From the NCBI GenBank assembly GCA_016946835.1, contig JACVTC010000097.1, positions 452,501 through 516,500 of the forward strand: a stretch of 64,000 bases of DNA, given 5' to 3'. Origin of the DNA: Neocallimastix lanati (nom. inval.) (Eukaryota; Neocallimastigomycota; Neocallimastigomycetes; Neocallimastigales; Neocallimastigaceae). Below are positions 38,202 to 52,469 of the stretch, piece by piece. Positions within the stretch are counted from its first letter, which is position 1. Each line of letters starts with the position of its first letter. Position numbers and translations under genes: made by a program. The notes beneath the pieces were generated by a model. That model ran no database searches and had not been told where the DNA came from. It worked only from the letters and a program-made list of their open reading frames with translations.

Positions 38202-38700
38202 ATTTTTTAATTGAAAAAACAATATTAATATTAAAAATAAATATTTATTATTAGAAAATTGAACATGAATTTGATTCATTACCAAGAACAACTTTTGGTA
38301 CAACTTCTAAAAAAGAAAAACCAAAAACTAGAAGATCAAGAAAAACTAAAATTAAAACGGAAGAAGAAGATGACGCTAGTACATCCAATACTACTAGCGT
38401 TCAAACATCAAGTACTAATAATAGTGATGATGAGTACAATCCAGGTAATTATTAATTTTTTTTTTCTTTTAATATTTTTAAATTTCAAAAAGAAATATAT
38501 ATGTAATATCAGTTAATAAAATATTAAATAATTAGTTCCAATAAAAAAAAAAATAAAAAAAAATAAAAAATAAAATAAAATAAAATAAAATAAAATAAAA
38601 TAAATAGTTGAAATATGAATATAAAGTACAGATTGAATAAAATAAAAAAAAATAAATTAAATTAAAATAGTAAAATAAATTAAAATAATATAAAATGATA

Positions 38701-38745
<45 letters not shown>

Positions 38746-40405
38746 CATTTAATATATATTATAATTTATTCTAATTAAAAAAAAGGAAAAACAGTAAAGA
38801 AAAGAGGTAAATTTAATAAAAATAAAATAAAATAAATATTGCGATATAATTAAATTATTAGAAAATGGATAAAAAATCATTAATCATTCTAATATTAATT
38901 ATTTGTAGGTTCAAGATCAAAATCTGTACAATCTAAACTTAATTTTGAGTCTATTAAAAAAGAAGATGATAATATGTCTGATATATTATCAACAACACCA
39001 TCTACAAATTCATTAAGTACATTGAATGATGAATTGAAGGCGACTAATCTTGACACTAATGGTAATAATAATAATTGGAAAAATAAAGTTTCAATATGTA
39101 TTATTAATTTATTCATATTAATTTTATTTAGAAACATCAGGAACATCAAAGGCATCTACAGCTAAAAAAGTAACAAGAAGACTAAAGAGAGTGAAATTAG
39201 AAGATGATGATTCTTCATTTAAAAGTATTTCATTTTATTTTATTTAGTATATACTTCATATTTAAATTTCAAAATTAATTATATTTTGATTCATTATTTA
39301 ATATTACAATTATAATGACTATTATTATTATTACTTGTTATATACATTAAATAAAATAAAATAATAGAACCAGCTACGAATACTTTGACAAATTGGTTAA
39401 ATCCAATATCATCTTCGTCATCAACAAAATCACCTGATTTAATGGATAGTGAAACTACTTCTTCAATTAAGAAGGAATTTGTAAGTATTTAGCATATTAT
39501 AATTCAAAATTATAAAAAGAAGTATAAAAAAAATTTATATTAAATTATATTTATATATATTTAAATAGGATGAAAATATATCAAGTATGAAGTCAAATAG
39601 TAGTGCCTCATCCAGACGTTCGTCCAAAAAGAGAAAGCTTGATGATGATGATTCATTTATGCAAGATGATTATAATAGTGAGAATGAAGAAGATAATGAA
39701 CCAGTAAAATCACCAATATTAAGAAGATTAAGAACATCCTCCAGAGTTAAAAATACACCTAAGTATACTTTTGATGAAGATGAAGATGACGAAGACGATG
39801 AAAAGGATGATGATACATTAAACGATATTGATGATAATGATGTAGACTTTGAAAATATTTCATTACCACCGTTAAAAAATAAAATAGAATTATCTTCATC
39901 TATAGAAGATAAAGAGGATAAAGGCAATAATGAAAAGAAAGAACAAAAAGATGAGATTATGAATGAAGATAATGATGATTCTACCAAAACTAAAGAAAAT
40001 AATCTTAGTGTAGAAATTATAGATATTAATGCCGAAGAGATATTAAAAAATAAGAATGATTTAGGAATTATTGATACCAATAATAATATAAATAAAAGTA
40101 GAACTATTGATATAACAATGGATGATGAAGATGATTCTTTAAAGATAATAGATTCATCAATTTCAGAAATGTCGAAAGCTGAAGAAAAAGAATCTCCAAA
40201 AATTGAAGCTAAATCTAGAGTAGCTGCAATGAGAACTAAAAGAAAGTCAAAAATAGAAGATAAAAAGGAAGAAGATAAAATAGAAGAAGAAAAAGAAGAA
40301 GTTAAAAAATCAGTGAGAAAAAGAAGCTCAAGATCATCATACTCATCAAAAAGAAGATCAAGAGTAAAAGATATTCAGTATTTAGAATTATCTGATGATG
40401 AATAA
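31915..40405 (+). CDS. TOP2: DNA topoisomerase II (type IIA), 19 exons
   Basis: Exons: 31915-32130, 32428-32752, 32959-32975, 33057-33344, 33664-34044, 34295-34565, 34831-35459, 35761-35925, 36159-36500, 36601-36734, 36891-37059, 37173-37583, 37736-38122, 38255-38444, 38786-38806, 38909-39061, 39132-39224, 39368-39480, 39569-40405; 5142 nt, 1713 aa, frame exact. The enzyme passes one duplex through another using ATP to decatenate chromosomes. Motifs: IYQKKTQLEHILLRPDTYIG, NAADN (181-185), GGRNGYGAK (about 250-258) for GHKL ATPase; KYYKGLGTS; TOPRIM EGDSAKAL (E558) and MADQDTDGSH (D635, D637, D639); HHGEQSL, GQFGTRLQGGKDAASARY with catalytic Tyr888. The N-terminus (1-120) is S/K-rich with GKTAK repeats. 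The C-terminal ~460 residues are acidic/Ser/Lys-rich with likely NLSs (SSKKRKLDDDD). The ATG at 31915 is preferred over an upstream in-frame one giving a hydrophobic leader. Confidence 0.95.
33478..33650. repeat. (TAA/TTA)n array inside TOP2 intron 4
   Basis: Almost the whole intron between 33344 and 33664 is imperfect TAA trinucleotide repeat, switching to TTA at its 3' end just before the acceptor. The switch can fold back as a long AT hairpin bringing donor and acceptor closer. Confidence 0.9.
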
Positions 40406-41845
40406 AATGATTGATAAATATAAATTTAAAGCTTCATATATACAAATAAATATTTAATCTTTTTTTTTTTTTTTTTTTTTTAATTATTTATATCTTTAAT
40501 TTATTTTTATTTATAATTAAATTTTAAAAGTTTTATCAATTTAATGAAAATATTAAAACAATAATTATAATTTCATATAATAATATATATTAATAGCAGC
40601 ATATATATATTTATAATTAATTTTTGCCTGTAAATTTTGTTTGTATAATTTTTTTTAATATCACTTTTTTTATATAATAAAATATCTTTTATAAATAAAT
40701 ATATATATATATATATTTTTTTTTTAATATTAATATTTTTGTATTTTATATATGCATATTAGTAATGTGAATGTTTTATTAAAAAAAAAGTTCTGAAAAT
40801 ATAATAATTAAAAATTATTATTTATTTTAATTTGGAGATTTTTTTCTTTTTTTTTAAAAAATTTTTATATAAAATTAAAATTGGAAGTGTTTTTAATCTT
40901 AAAAAAAAAAAAATAAAATAAAAAAATAAAATAACTTTATTAATTATAATTTTAAATCAAAATTAATTAGAATGTACAAAAAAAAAAATAAAGAAAGTGC
41001 AAGCTTTGTTAAAAAAAATTTTTAAAGATGGTTTATATATATTAGTAAAAATTAGGTTTTAATTTTTTTTTAATTTTATTTTAAAATTTTCCATATATTA
41101 TATTTTATTATTTAAAGAATCTATATAAATATAATAATATCATGATAAAAGGAAAAATTATTTTTAATATATATCATATTATTTATTTTTTTATTTATAT
41201 TATTCTATTTAACCCTTATTTAATCTTTTAGATTAATTTTAGTGGTATTTTTTTTTCCATGTAATTAAACTATTTCTAGAATTATAATTTTTTTTTATAA
41301 AACTATTATAAATTTAATATTAATATTACTACATCTTATAATAATAATAAATATTAAATAATAATAACAATAATAACTAATATTATTAATAATAAATAAT
41401 TAATTAAAATAATAAAAATAATGATAAGAATAGTAGTAAAAATTTGGTTATGAAAAAAACTTATATATATATATTATTATTAAATTGTTTTGTGAAATAT
41501 TGATTAATCATCTGGTAAAAAACTTTTTTGATACTATACTTTCTTAATACATATAAATTAAAATTAAAACAATATGTTTAATAAATCTCTATTTCTCGTT
41601 TTTTTTGCCTTGATAATTTTCATGAAATTATATTAATTATTAATTTTATTTTTTATTTAATTTTTTAAAAATATTAAAACAGTAAAAATTAAAAAGAAAA
41701 ATAAATGGATAATAAATTAAATAATTAAACTATTTTTAACTTTTAATATTTTTAGAATTATAATTTTTTAAATTTATGAAAATATTATCAAAAGGTTAAA
41801 TTAATAATTAAAAATTTTATATTTTTATTTAATAAAAACATACCT

Positions 41846-41890
<45 letters not shown>

Positions 41891-43298
41891 TAATAACTTT
41901 ATTAAATTATTATTTCTATTAATAACTTTTTTTTTTTTTTTTTTTGAAGGAATGAAGGCAAAAAAAATTAGTTGGTTAATATTCTGTTAACTGAAATTTT
42001 ATATATATTTTTTATAATGAAAAAAATGTTTAATTTAAAAATATTATAAAACAGGCTTATTATCTTGTATTTTCATCAAATTATATAATTATATATGTTT
42101 GTATATTATCACTATTTTTTATATAATATTTAATATTATTTATGAATGTATCTTTATATTTTTAATATTATTAATTATATTAACTATTATCAACTTTATT
42201 ATTGTAGACTTATTAATTTTAAAATTTTATATGATAATCAATTTAAAATATAGGCATCACACTATTTGGAGAATTTGACTAACAATACTTTTTTGATTAA
42301 TATATTCATTATTATTAAACTTTCTATAAAATAATTCTATTATTAATGAATGGAAAGGAATTTTTTGAATGAATGAAGTTTAAAAATTATAAATAATTAA
42401 TCATAATTACAAAAAAAAAAAAAAAAAAAAAAAAAGTCATATTATTGATGGATCATAATTAAATAATTATGACTTTTTAAATATATATATATTATATCGA
42501 TTATTCATTTGTAGTGAAGTATGATAGAATGAATTTGATTTGTAATTAATAATTAAAACTCAGAATTTTTTTTTTATCCCAAAGAAATTTTATTTCATAA
42601 TTTAGCTAAATAATTTTAAAAAAAAAAAAAAATTTTTTTTTAATCTTAATAGTATTAAACTTTTAAGGTATATCATTATTTTAAAATATTATAATTAATT
42701 TTATGAGAAATATGCAATCAATTTAAAAAATGTATCATTATCATGCATTGATTTTTATGTTTAAATTTGTGATCAATTTTTTTTTATTTGTAGTTATTTT
42801 TATCTTATTTTATTTTATTTTATTTTATTTTATTTTATTTTATTTTATTTTATTTTATTTTATTTTATTTTATTTTATTTTATTTCTTCATTATTTTTTA
42901 ATTAAATATTAATATATTTAAATATGTATTCTGGATCTCATGTAAATTAATGCTTAAATCACTAATTAGGTTATATATTAATATTTATTTATTTAATAAC
43001 AAAAAATTAATAAAATTCTTTCATATATATTATTATAGAAGTTTAAGATTACAGAGTATATAAAATTATACATCTCAATATTAAATAGTTATTATAGTTT
43101 TTAAATAACTAAAAAGTCATATACAATTAAAAGGATTATTATCAAAAATAAATAATGAAAGTTCATTAAAAATTATATATATATTTTTAATATCTATATA
43201 AGTAATATGAATGGAAAGAAGATCTTTGATTTTTCAATACAAAAGATGATTTTAATTTCATATATTAAAGTTTTTAAATTCATTATTTTACCTTAAAT

Positions 43299-43341
<43 letters not shown>

Positions 43342-45323
43342 TAAATTCAAATAATATTTAAAAAATCTACTACAGTTTTATTACATATATATTCCATAGT
43401 ACAAAAACTTTATTTATCATTTTTTCATTTTTTAAAAATATTATTATATGATTTGATTAATTATAAGAATTATCATTAATATATTTAAATTGATTTTTTT
43501 AATATTATATAAATTAAAATGAATGAATTAAAAATACCGATTATTAAATTTAGAAGAATTAGGAAAATATTTAATTTGTATATAACTTATTATCATAATT
43601 ATTTTTTATATAAATTTTTGAAATAAATAATGAATAAATATTTTTATTTTATTTAATTTTCTTTATATTTACTTTTTTTTTTTTTTTTCTATATTTTATT
43701 TATTTTATTATATTTTACTAAAATCATTTTAATATTATATTTATTATTTTATTTGTAGATATTAATTATTTTTTTATGATTAATGATATATAGATGTATA
43801 TTATTTATTTAATTATATATTATAAAATAATTATATATAAGTTTATGTGCTATATTCTTTTATTATTATTTTTTTATTATTATTTTTCCTTTTTTTTTTT
43901 TTTTTTTTTTGATATAATTTATAATAATAAATTATTTACTAGCATTAATGTTAGTATTTGAATATATTGTTTAAAAATAGTAACATATTCATTATGTTTT
44001 AAATTTCCATAAACATTAATAAAAATATTTTTATAAATCGAATCATTTTTTATTTGTATAATATTACTATTTCTCAATATTATTATTTCTCATTATTTAT
44101 ATATTTATTTTTTTTTATATTTTTTCGAAAAATAAAAATTCCTATAATATCCTTTAATCAAACTTTATGATTAATAGCATTTTAAAAATCTAAACCTTTG
44201 TAAATAATTAAAAGATTTAAAATTAATATATAGGAAATTACTTTAATATCTATTATTAAAAGAAATTTAGCCTTTTAGAATTATTTAAAGTGTATGAATA
44301 AATTTTTCTTATAAGAAATTAATATTTAATATAGTTATTATAATTATTTAAGATTTCTCATTTAACTTTTTTCTATAAAAACTTTAAATAATAATATAAA
44401 TTTTTACAAAAAAAAAATTTTTTTTAATGAAAAAAAAAATTTTTTTAATGAAATTTTTATATGAAAAAAATTTTAAATGAAATACTTTTAATAGAGATAG
44501 AATAAGTAGAAATAGTGTTTTGAATTTGATAATAATAGAAATAATAGTGATAATAGTAATAATAATTTATTAAAAATATATACCATTTAATAAATATTCC
44601 TTTTTATATATATTATTTTATTTCTTGTTATTCATATATATATTTTTTATTCTATTAAATTTTGGTATAATAATTATTTGTATTTGTAATTTCGATATAT
44701 TTTATGTCATACTTAATAAAAAATAAAAAATACATGATATATATTATTATTCAATAAAATAGTTATATATTATAAATTTATATATATATATATATATATA
44801 GATTTTTATTAGAATTAGAAAATCAGAAAAGAAAAAGAAAAAATTTAAAAAACACCGAGGACACTTAAGAAAAAATAAAAAAAAATTTTTTATTAAAAAA
44901 AAAAAAATCAAAAATTTTTAGATTAAAAAATATTAATCTATTCTATATTAAATATTTAATTGTTATTTTATATAATATTTATAAAAAAAACAAGAAAAAA
45001 TTATTAATATTGATAATTTTTTGTTAAACAATTAATATTACTGTTTGACATTTCCGAGAATTATAAAAGAAGTCATCATAAAATTAATAAATAAATTTGT
45101 TATTATTATAGCAAAAAATTAAATAAATTAATTATAACTTTTGAATATTCTATGAATATATAAAAATTCTTGAAGTTATAAATTCATTTTAAAGATACTA
45201 TTTTCACTGTGTAGATAAGAAAATTTAAAAGCAAAATAAAAAAATAAAATAAAAAAAAATATAAAAATATTAAATAAAAAAATTAGATTAATAATAATAA
45301 CTTTTAAATTGTATTAAAGAAAA
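40406..45323. other. Gene-free AT-rich intergenic DNA
   Basis: About 4.9 kb without a supportable gene. Contains poly-A/T runs, an inverted repeat at 42431-42478 (11-bp arms AAAAAGTCATA/TATGACTTTTT enclosing an inner AT palindrome) and the (TTTTA)n array at 42804-42885. The open frame at 42730-42912 is created by that array and is not a gene. Confidence 0.75.
42804..42885. repeat. (TTTTA)n pentanucleotide array, about 16 copies
   Basis: Uninterrupted pentanucleotide repeat in gene-free DNA. The unit differs from the TATAA array at 7803. Confidence 0.95.
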
Positions 45324-46804
45324 ATGGGAAGAAAGAAGATCGCTATTAAGAAGATCACTGATGAAAGAAATAGACAAGTCAGTAAAAAAAAAATTTAAAT
45401 AAAGATATATGAAAGTTTTATGTTTTATTTTATAAAAAATTGTAATAATCAAAATTTTATTTTATTATAATATTTAAAAGGTTACTTTCTCAAAAAGAAA
45501 ATTTGGTTTAATGAAAAAAGCATATGAATTATCTGTATTATGTGGATGTGAAGTCGGACTTATTATGTTTACTGGTATATATTTATTATCACCTAAATAT
45601 TAAAACATAAAAAAATCTTGATTTATTAATTTTGAAAATAATATGTGTTTAATTTAATTGTAAATAATGCAGCAAACAATAAACTGTTCCAATATGCCTC
45701 ATCAGATATTGACAGAATTTTATTAAGATACACAGAATATAATGAGCCACATGAAAGTAGGACAAATGATGATATTATGAAAGTTAGTTTTTTTTATAAT
45801 TATCTATTAATAAATTAAACAAAAATAGTGAAAAAATATATATATTTCTAATAAAATTTTAATTTCATTATTAGTTATTAAATAAAGGAAATAATCCAGG
45901 AGAAGAGTCAGATGACAGTAGTGATAAATTAAATTCACCAAATAATCCAAATCAAGTAGGAATGACAGGTCAAACCCCAGCTCCATTGCATTGTCATCCA
46001 GGAGCAACGAACGTTAATCAAAATAATAATCAAACAAATCAGACCCATTTAATAACCCCAACTTCAGCTATACCACTTAACATTTCAATTGCATCCCAAT
46101 TTCCTAATATTAATCAAGGAACAACTACAACTCCTGGTAATATGAGCATGAATAATAATCATAATATTAATGGAAATACTCCAAATGGAGTTCATAGATT
46201 AACAGTAAATACAAATCATCCTGGCCCAAATCAAAATTTATTAAATAGTGGAAATAGCAGTACTCCCCATCCATCAACATCACAAATAAGTGGACCAATT
46301 AGTAACCAACTAAATAATCAATTGGGTAGTTCTGATGTAGCAAATCCAAATGTTGAAGGTCATCGATTTGGTAGAATATCTTCTGATTTCGATAATTATG
46401 TTTCCCGCATAGGGCTAAGTACCCCACATTATTCAATGAATGTAAATATTATTAATAATTATATTAATTTTAATATTGTTATTTAAAAAGTTTGTCTATA
46501 TTTTTTAATAAAATAATTTCAGAAATATAATTATAACCTTTAATGATTACTAATTTTTTGTATTAATATTTTTATCAAAATTAAATTTAAATAGCCGATG
46601 ATGCCTCAACAAACAGCACCAACATCGCAATGGATGATTCAAGGAGGTGGCGTACAAGGCATAGGTATTTCACCAATGGATATGATACCTATATCTAATA
46701 AATATGATGCTAATTCACCAATATCGCCACCACAAGGACCACGATATGATCAATCTCCAATTCAATTTGAACATCCTGGAACAGATACATTTCAACGAGT
46801 GTAA
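45324..46804 (+). CDS. MADS-box transcription factor, Rlm1/MEF2 type
   Basis: Five exons: 45324-45377, 45481-45574, 45673-45782, 45875-46441, 46595-46804 (1035 nt, 344 aa). The N-terminus [20 protein letters not shown] followed by [19 protein letters not shown] is a MADS box (residues 1-58). The following [21 protein letters not shown] and NEPHESR is the MEF2-type extension, so it is type II MADS (yeast Rlm1/Smp1, animal MEF2) and not SRF/Mcm1. It should bind CTA(A/T)4TAG-like sites as a dimer. In yeast such factors act downstream of the cell-wall-integrity MAP kinase; residues 87-344 are N/Q/S/T/P-rich with several SP/TP sites (for example [16 protein letters not shown]), consistent with that but not proof. 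The introns interrupt the MADS box itself. The C-terminal sequence is otherwise unremarkable low complexity. Confidence 0.93.
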
Positions 46805-47256
46805 AACTCTTAAAAATACATAAAAAAAATATAAAAATTTATCAAATTTAAAAATATATAATAACAATAAGAAAATAAAAATTATATATTCAATCAATAA
46901 TTGTAATGCATTAATCCGCTAAATAAATAATATCATAATATCATAATCAATATAATTTATTATACTCCAAAGGCAAGACAAAAAAGAAAAAAACTAATAA
47001 TTTTCATTATAATAAATTATTAATAGTTATTATTTATTAATTTGCTGTTGTTATCATTATTTTAATATATTAAAATTAAATTTTTATTAATGGAAAAAAA
47101 ATATCTAATGATTTTTCCGATACTTTTTTATTCATTAGTTTTATAATATTTAAAGTTTTTATTTATACTGAAATATTATTTAATTGTATTTATATTATAC
47201 CATTAAAATTTTATATTAAAACAACTTAATCAGATATTTATTTATTAAATAAAATT

Positions 47257-47300
<44 letters not shown>

Positions 47301-49621
47301 GAAAAATAGAAAATTAAATTTTATGTATACTATTTTATTATATTTTTGATATTTATCATGTATTATTATTTATTTTTATTTGCTTCTCTATTCAAGCTAT
47401 ATTTTTCTTGGATATAAAAAAAAAATAATTTAATATATTATATATATACTTAATTTATTTTATAAAAGTTATATATATAATAATAAATAGAAAAAAAAAA
47501 ATATAAAAATAAATATTTACTCACAAACAAATATAAAAATATTTAAATAATAGTTTTGTATAATTTTATTTTATCATATTCAATTTCTAATTTATATTTA
47601 AAACTTTAATATTTATTTTAATTTATTTTAACTTTTTTTTATATGCAAAATTATTAAATTTGTAAGTATGGTATAATATAAAGAAAATTAATAATATAGT
47701 ATATTACCTAACCAACACTGTATCAGTAATTAGTAGTATTTAATCTTTTATTGAAATAATAAAAAAAACCTTTCCAACCAAGAACCAAGAGAGTCAATAC
47801 AATAAATAAGAATTTCTATTACTAGTCCATCTAATTCATATAATACAAAAAGTAATAGTTGTTCTTCGTTCAACTAATCCATCAAATTTTATATTTTGAT
47901 AATATTTCTCTGAGTTTTAAGAGAATACTTAGTGGGCACCACATAATTTTTTCTTTATAGATGTTACTTTTTTGTTTCTTTGTTTCATTTAATAATTTTT
48001 ATTACTATTATCATTATTACACATTTTTATATACATATTTTATACTTAATAAATATAATAATGAAAGTCTATTCTCTTCATATTCCAAAAAAAAAAAAAA
48101 AAAAATAAATAAATAAATAAAGTAATACTATTCATTTATTAAATTAATATTAGTATTAATTAAAAATTTTTAAATATGAAAGCATAATCAAAAGTGGTAA
48201 TACCTTGAATCATTTGTTAATTTTTATAATTAATGCTTCAAATGATATGGATGGCGATTCTATGTTTGAATCGGTTTTTCTTTCAGACTTTTTTCAAAAA
48301 TGTAATACTTGATGATGAACATACTATATCAGAAACCTATATTTTTTTATTAACATTATTAGACGTATTTTTTTTTTTTTTTTTTTTTTTTGGTGTTTAT
48401 CTTTTAATTTTATTATTAATAAATTTTTTATAATTTATGAGCCACAGATTTAAATTACTATGTTGTTTTTAAATCGTTAAAATTTCGTAAAAATCTAATA
48501 TAGTAAATAAAATTTCACATAAAAAAAAAAAAAAAAAAACATACAAAAAGACACAATTACATATATATATATATATATATATATTAAAATTAAATAAAAT
48601 AAATAAAAAAAATATCGAAATAATTATAATTATTTAATTTTTCATTAAACATATATATATTTTTAAAATAAATATTAATATTCAATATTTTATAATTCAA
48701 AATTTGAATTATCAAATTTAGCATAAATTTCCTAGAATAAATATGATGTTTAAAATTAGAAAATAAAAATAATTAATAAAATATTTATATGAAAATATTA
48801 ATAAAATCTTCTTTTTTTGTTTGTTAAATGCATATTTGTGGCAAAACTCTTCAATTCTAATTTTTGTTGTATATTGTTTCAAATTACAATTTTGTTAATA
48901 ATATTTTTTCTGAAGGTCCCATTAGGTAATATATTTTTTCATTATCTTTTTTTTTAAAACCCAAATTTAATATTATGTCTTTTATACTTAATTTTTAATA
49001 TTAATTACAATAAACATCAAACATCAAATTATTTATTATTATATTAATATTTTAAAAGAATTCATTAGTACAAATAACTTTAAATAACGTTGTTAATTTA
49101 AAATTTATTACTGTATAATCTTTATACATTTTTTCTAAACCAATCAGAAATAAAGTTTTATAATTTTTAAATACAATGTAATTTAAATTCTATTTAATGT
49201 AATATAAATTTTTTAAAAATTTAAATTTAAATTAAAATTTATTTTAAATAAATATGAAATAATTGATAATAATTATTTCTGAATAATTAAAAAAGATAAA
49301 CAAATATAAAGAGAATAGTTATTTATTTTAATAGTTAAATTTAAAATGATTATTTTAATTTAATAAGTGAAACAGAACTAAATAATATTAACATATTAAC
49401 TACTTTTTTTTTTCTTTTTTTTTCAAATATCTAATATATATATATATAATTGTTTTATTATAAATAAAAAACAATTTACAAGGTATTATATATAATGTAA
49501 AATAATATATAATTTAAAATTATGATGTATTTGATAAATGTTAAAATTAATAAATAGTTGTAATGAATATATATATTATTAAACAAATTTAGATAAATTA
49601 TTATTTATTATATATAAAAAA
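46805..49621. other. Intergenic region with LINE relic
   Basis: AT-rich DNA, poly-A run at 47260-47298, the LINE 3' relic at 47695-48100 and a possible coding scrap at 48225-48330 (frame NASNDMDGDSMFESVFLSDF, then two stops) of unknown origin. No intact gene seen. Confidence 0.65.
47695..48100 (+). mobile_element. LINE 3' end relic
   Basis: Degenerate match to 23535-23880: GTATCAGTAATTAGTAGTAT (compare the VIPIISSS codons near 23550), AACCAAGAGAGTCAATAC, CTATTACTAGTCCATCTAATTC, TTAGTGGGCACCACATA, TATAGATGTTACTTTTTTGT. Order and spacing are conserved, followed by a TTACACA segment and an A-run near 48090 that could be the old tail. 5'-truncated, no open frame. Confidence 0.6.
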
Positions 49622-52433
49622 ATGGAATCTTTATTAGATTTACCAATTCCCATTATTGAATATATTTTCACATGGTTGGAACATCCAGAGGAATTATTCT
49701 TAACTTGCTCAACATTGTATAAAGTATTCTCTTCAAATCATGTTCAATTAAATTGGCTTCTTAATTATTTTTCAAATGCTTCAGATTCTTCTATGAATAC
49801 TTTTGATATTCTTCATAAAGAACTAAAAAACTCATATACATACAATCCAATGTCACCTTCTATAACAGCAGCAATAGTTAATTCAAATGATGATAAATTA
49901 ACAAAAGTATCAATATTTCCATTTAATATTTTAATACGAAATCCGACATTAACAGCCCTTTTTATAAACAATGCATTACATATGTGTATACCATTTATTG
50001 ATGATTATATTAGTGAAATAAGAAGAAGCTCATCAGAAGATAATTTATTATTGTCAAATTTACAAGGTAATAATTCAGAACAAGAAAAAATAATTACACC
50101 AACATCTTCAATAATTACTAATAGTAAGGAAAACAAAATAAGAGAATATTTAAATCAAGCCGCAAATTCTCACTCAAAACAAATACAAATTATTCAAATT
50201 ATATGGCTTTTATCAACATATTTATCGTGGGATAATGTTTTAAATTCAATTATTGATTATGTAAAATATGCTTTTCCTGAATGGATAAATATTTGTATTG
50301 AAATATCTCTTGGATTATATCAACTTTTACCAACCGAACCTATTACTGTTTTATTAAATAATATCCCTTCAATAAATAATAATGATTATTCATCAGTTAT
50401 TCAATTGTTAATTAATAAAGATTTATTAGAACCAAATGCGAAGAATTTAAAATTATTCCTTTCTTCTTTGAAAAAAGGAAATAGAGAAAAGGAAATTATT
50501 TTAGTTTATAATCATTGGTTTTATTCAGAAAAAGAACTTAGTGATATGGAAAATATTAATAATAATAAATATAATTTTACAATTGATAATATTCATCAGG
50601 TGTTAATGTCAGCAACACAAAGTGGTTCCGAAAGATTAGTTAAAATGATATTAGAATCAAAGATTACCAATACTTCTGAATCTATTAATATAGCTTCAAG
50701 AGAAGGCTATTTATCTATATTGAAGCTTTTAATAAGTAAATATATACAAAACTTTTTATTATAAATTTATTTAATTTTAAAAAAACTATTTATATAATAT
50801 TTAATTCATTTATATAATTTCAACAATAATTTATTAAAGATTATGAGAAAGTAAATATTCAAAATATGCCAATAAGTAAAAATTTTAGTGAATTAATGAA
50901 GTCTAATCCAAGACATCCATTAATAATAGCATTAACAAAAGCAATAGAAAATGCTTCATGGAGAAATTTCCCATCCATCGTTGAGTAATTTTAAATAAAT
51001 TATTATTTAAATATATATAATCTTTGTTTGGAAAATAGGATATTTTATTTAAATATTATATAATCATATTATTAATATTATGTATTTTATTATATATAAT
51101 TTATTAAAAATTAGATATTTATTTGAGCAGATACCAGATTATTATTTCGAAAATGATAGTTTACTATATCACAAAGCGAAAATACCCGATTCAATGGATT
51201 TTTTTATTCTTTTATTAAAAAGAAGATCTAAATACTTATTAGAAAATCCAGATAAATTGGAAAGATATAGTATACCTGAACCAAGTGATGCAAGAATCAA
51301 TCAGCCGCAACGTTTATTACCATTCCAAGCTCGTTATATTAATCCTGTCGATCCATGGGCCAGAATTTTAATTAACTTTTATGCTGTTCATCCTGTAGAT
51401 ACATCATTAAATGAAGGAAAAATAGCAGAAGATTTAAGAAATGTTCTAGAAACAAATTCAATACCAATTCATGCTTTGTTAATTTGTGAACATTTTGGAT
51501 TTGATTCTCATTATAATAATGATTCATTATTAAAATATCATAGTAAACAAATTAATGCATTTGAAGAAAATTTGGTTGAAAAATTCCCTAGAAATGGATT
51601 TAATAATTATTCTAATTTATTAGCAAATAATGCCTCTTCAAGTAAGAATATTCAAGAATCTATTGCTATTACAGTTCATTTAATTAATCAGAATAATGCA
51701 AAACTGTTGGATAATAAATTTTTATATAGTCTTGCAAAACAAACTGCATTTAATGAAATTGAAACAATTCTTCAAAAGGTTCATTTCAGTGAAGATGTTC
51801 TTAATAATACTTTATCAATTTGTTGTATAACAGAATTAAATACAAAGATTATTATGGAACTTTTAAAATCCGGAGCAACTGCTTATGCTTTCAAAGAACC
51901 ATTTAATTATTATTCAAGACATGGTAATGTAAATCATATTATCCGTTTATTAGGTATTATTAAAGAATATTATTGTTCGGAAAATCCAAATAAAATAATG
52001 GCTTCATCATCATCATCATCATCATCTTCTTCTTCATTATCTCCAATCCCTTCACCAATTCCAATGGATAATGAAAATCTTCATATTTATCAAGATCAGT
52101 TATGTGAATGTTATGATTCAAAACAAATGCTTGAAATTGCCTCTGAAAATGGTCATTTAGAAGTTGTTAAATTTTTAGTGGAAGGAAGTAAATACTTAAT
52201 GATTGATGGTATTAATGTTAGTCAAGAAAATAAAGCATTACCATTAGCAGTTAGTCAAAAGAAATGGAATGTGGCTAATTACTTAATGGATAATAATGCT
52301 TATCCTAAAGCATTATATCAAGAAATTATTAATCATAATAAAGAAAATGAAATTCCTATTAAAGATGTAAGTAAAAATGAAAAATACAAATTTTAGTATG
52401 ATTAAATAGTAATTATGATAATAAAACTTTAAC

Positions 52434-52469
<36 letters not shown>

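Noticed and set aside
39670-40080. 136-residue Ser-rich antisense frame
   Set aside because: Lies wholly opposite the last TOP2 exon and reflects complement of Asp/Glu-rich codons.
42730-42912. 60-residue FILFYFILFY frame
   Set aside because: Generated by the (TTTTA)n array.
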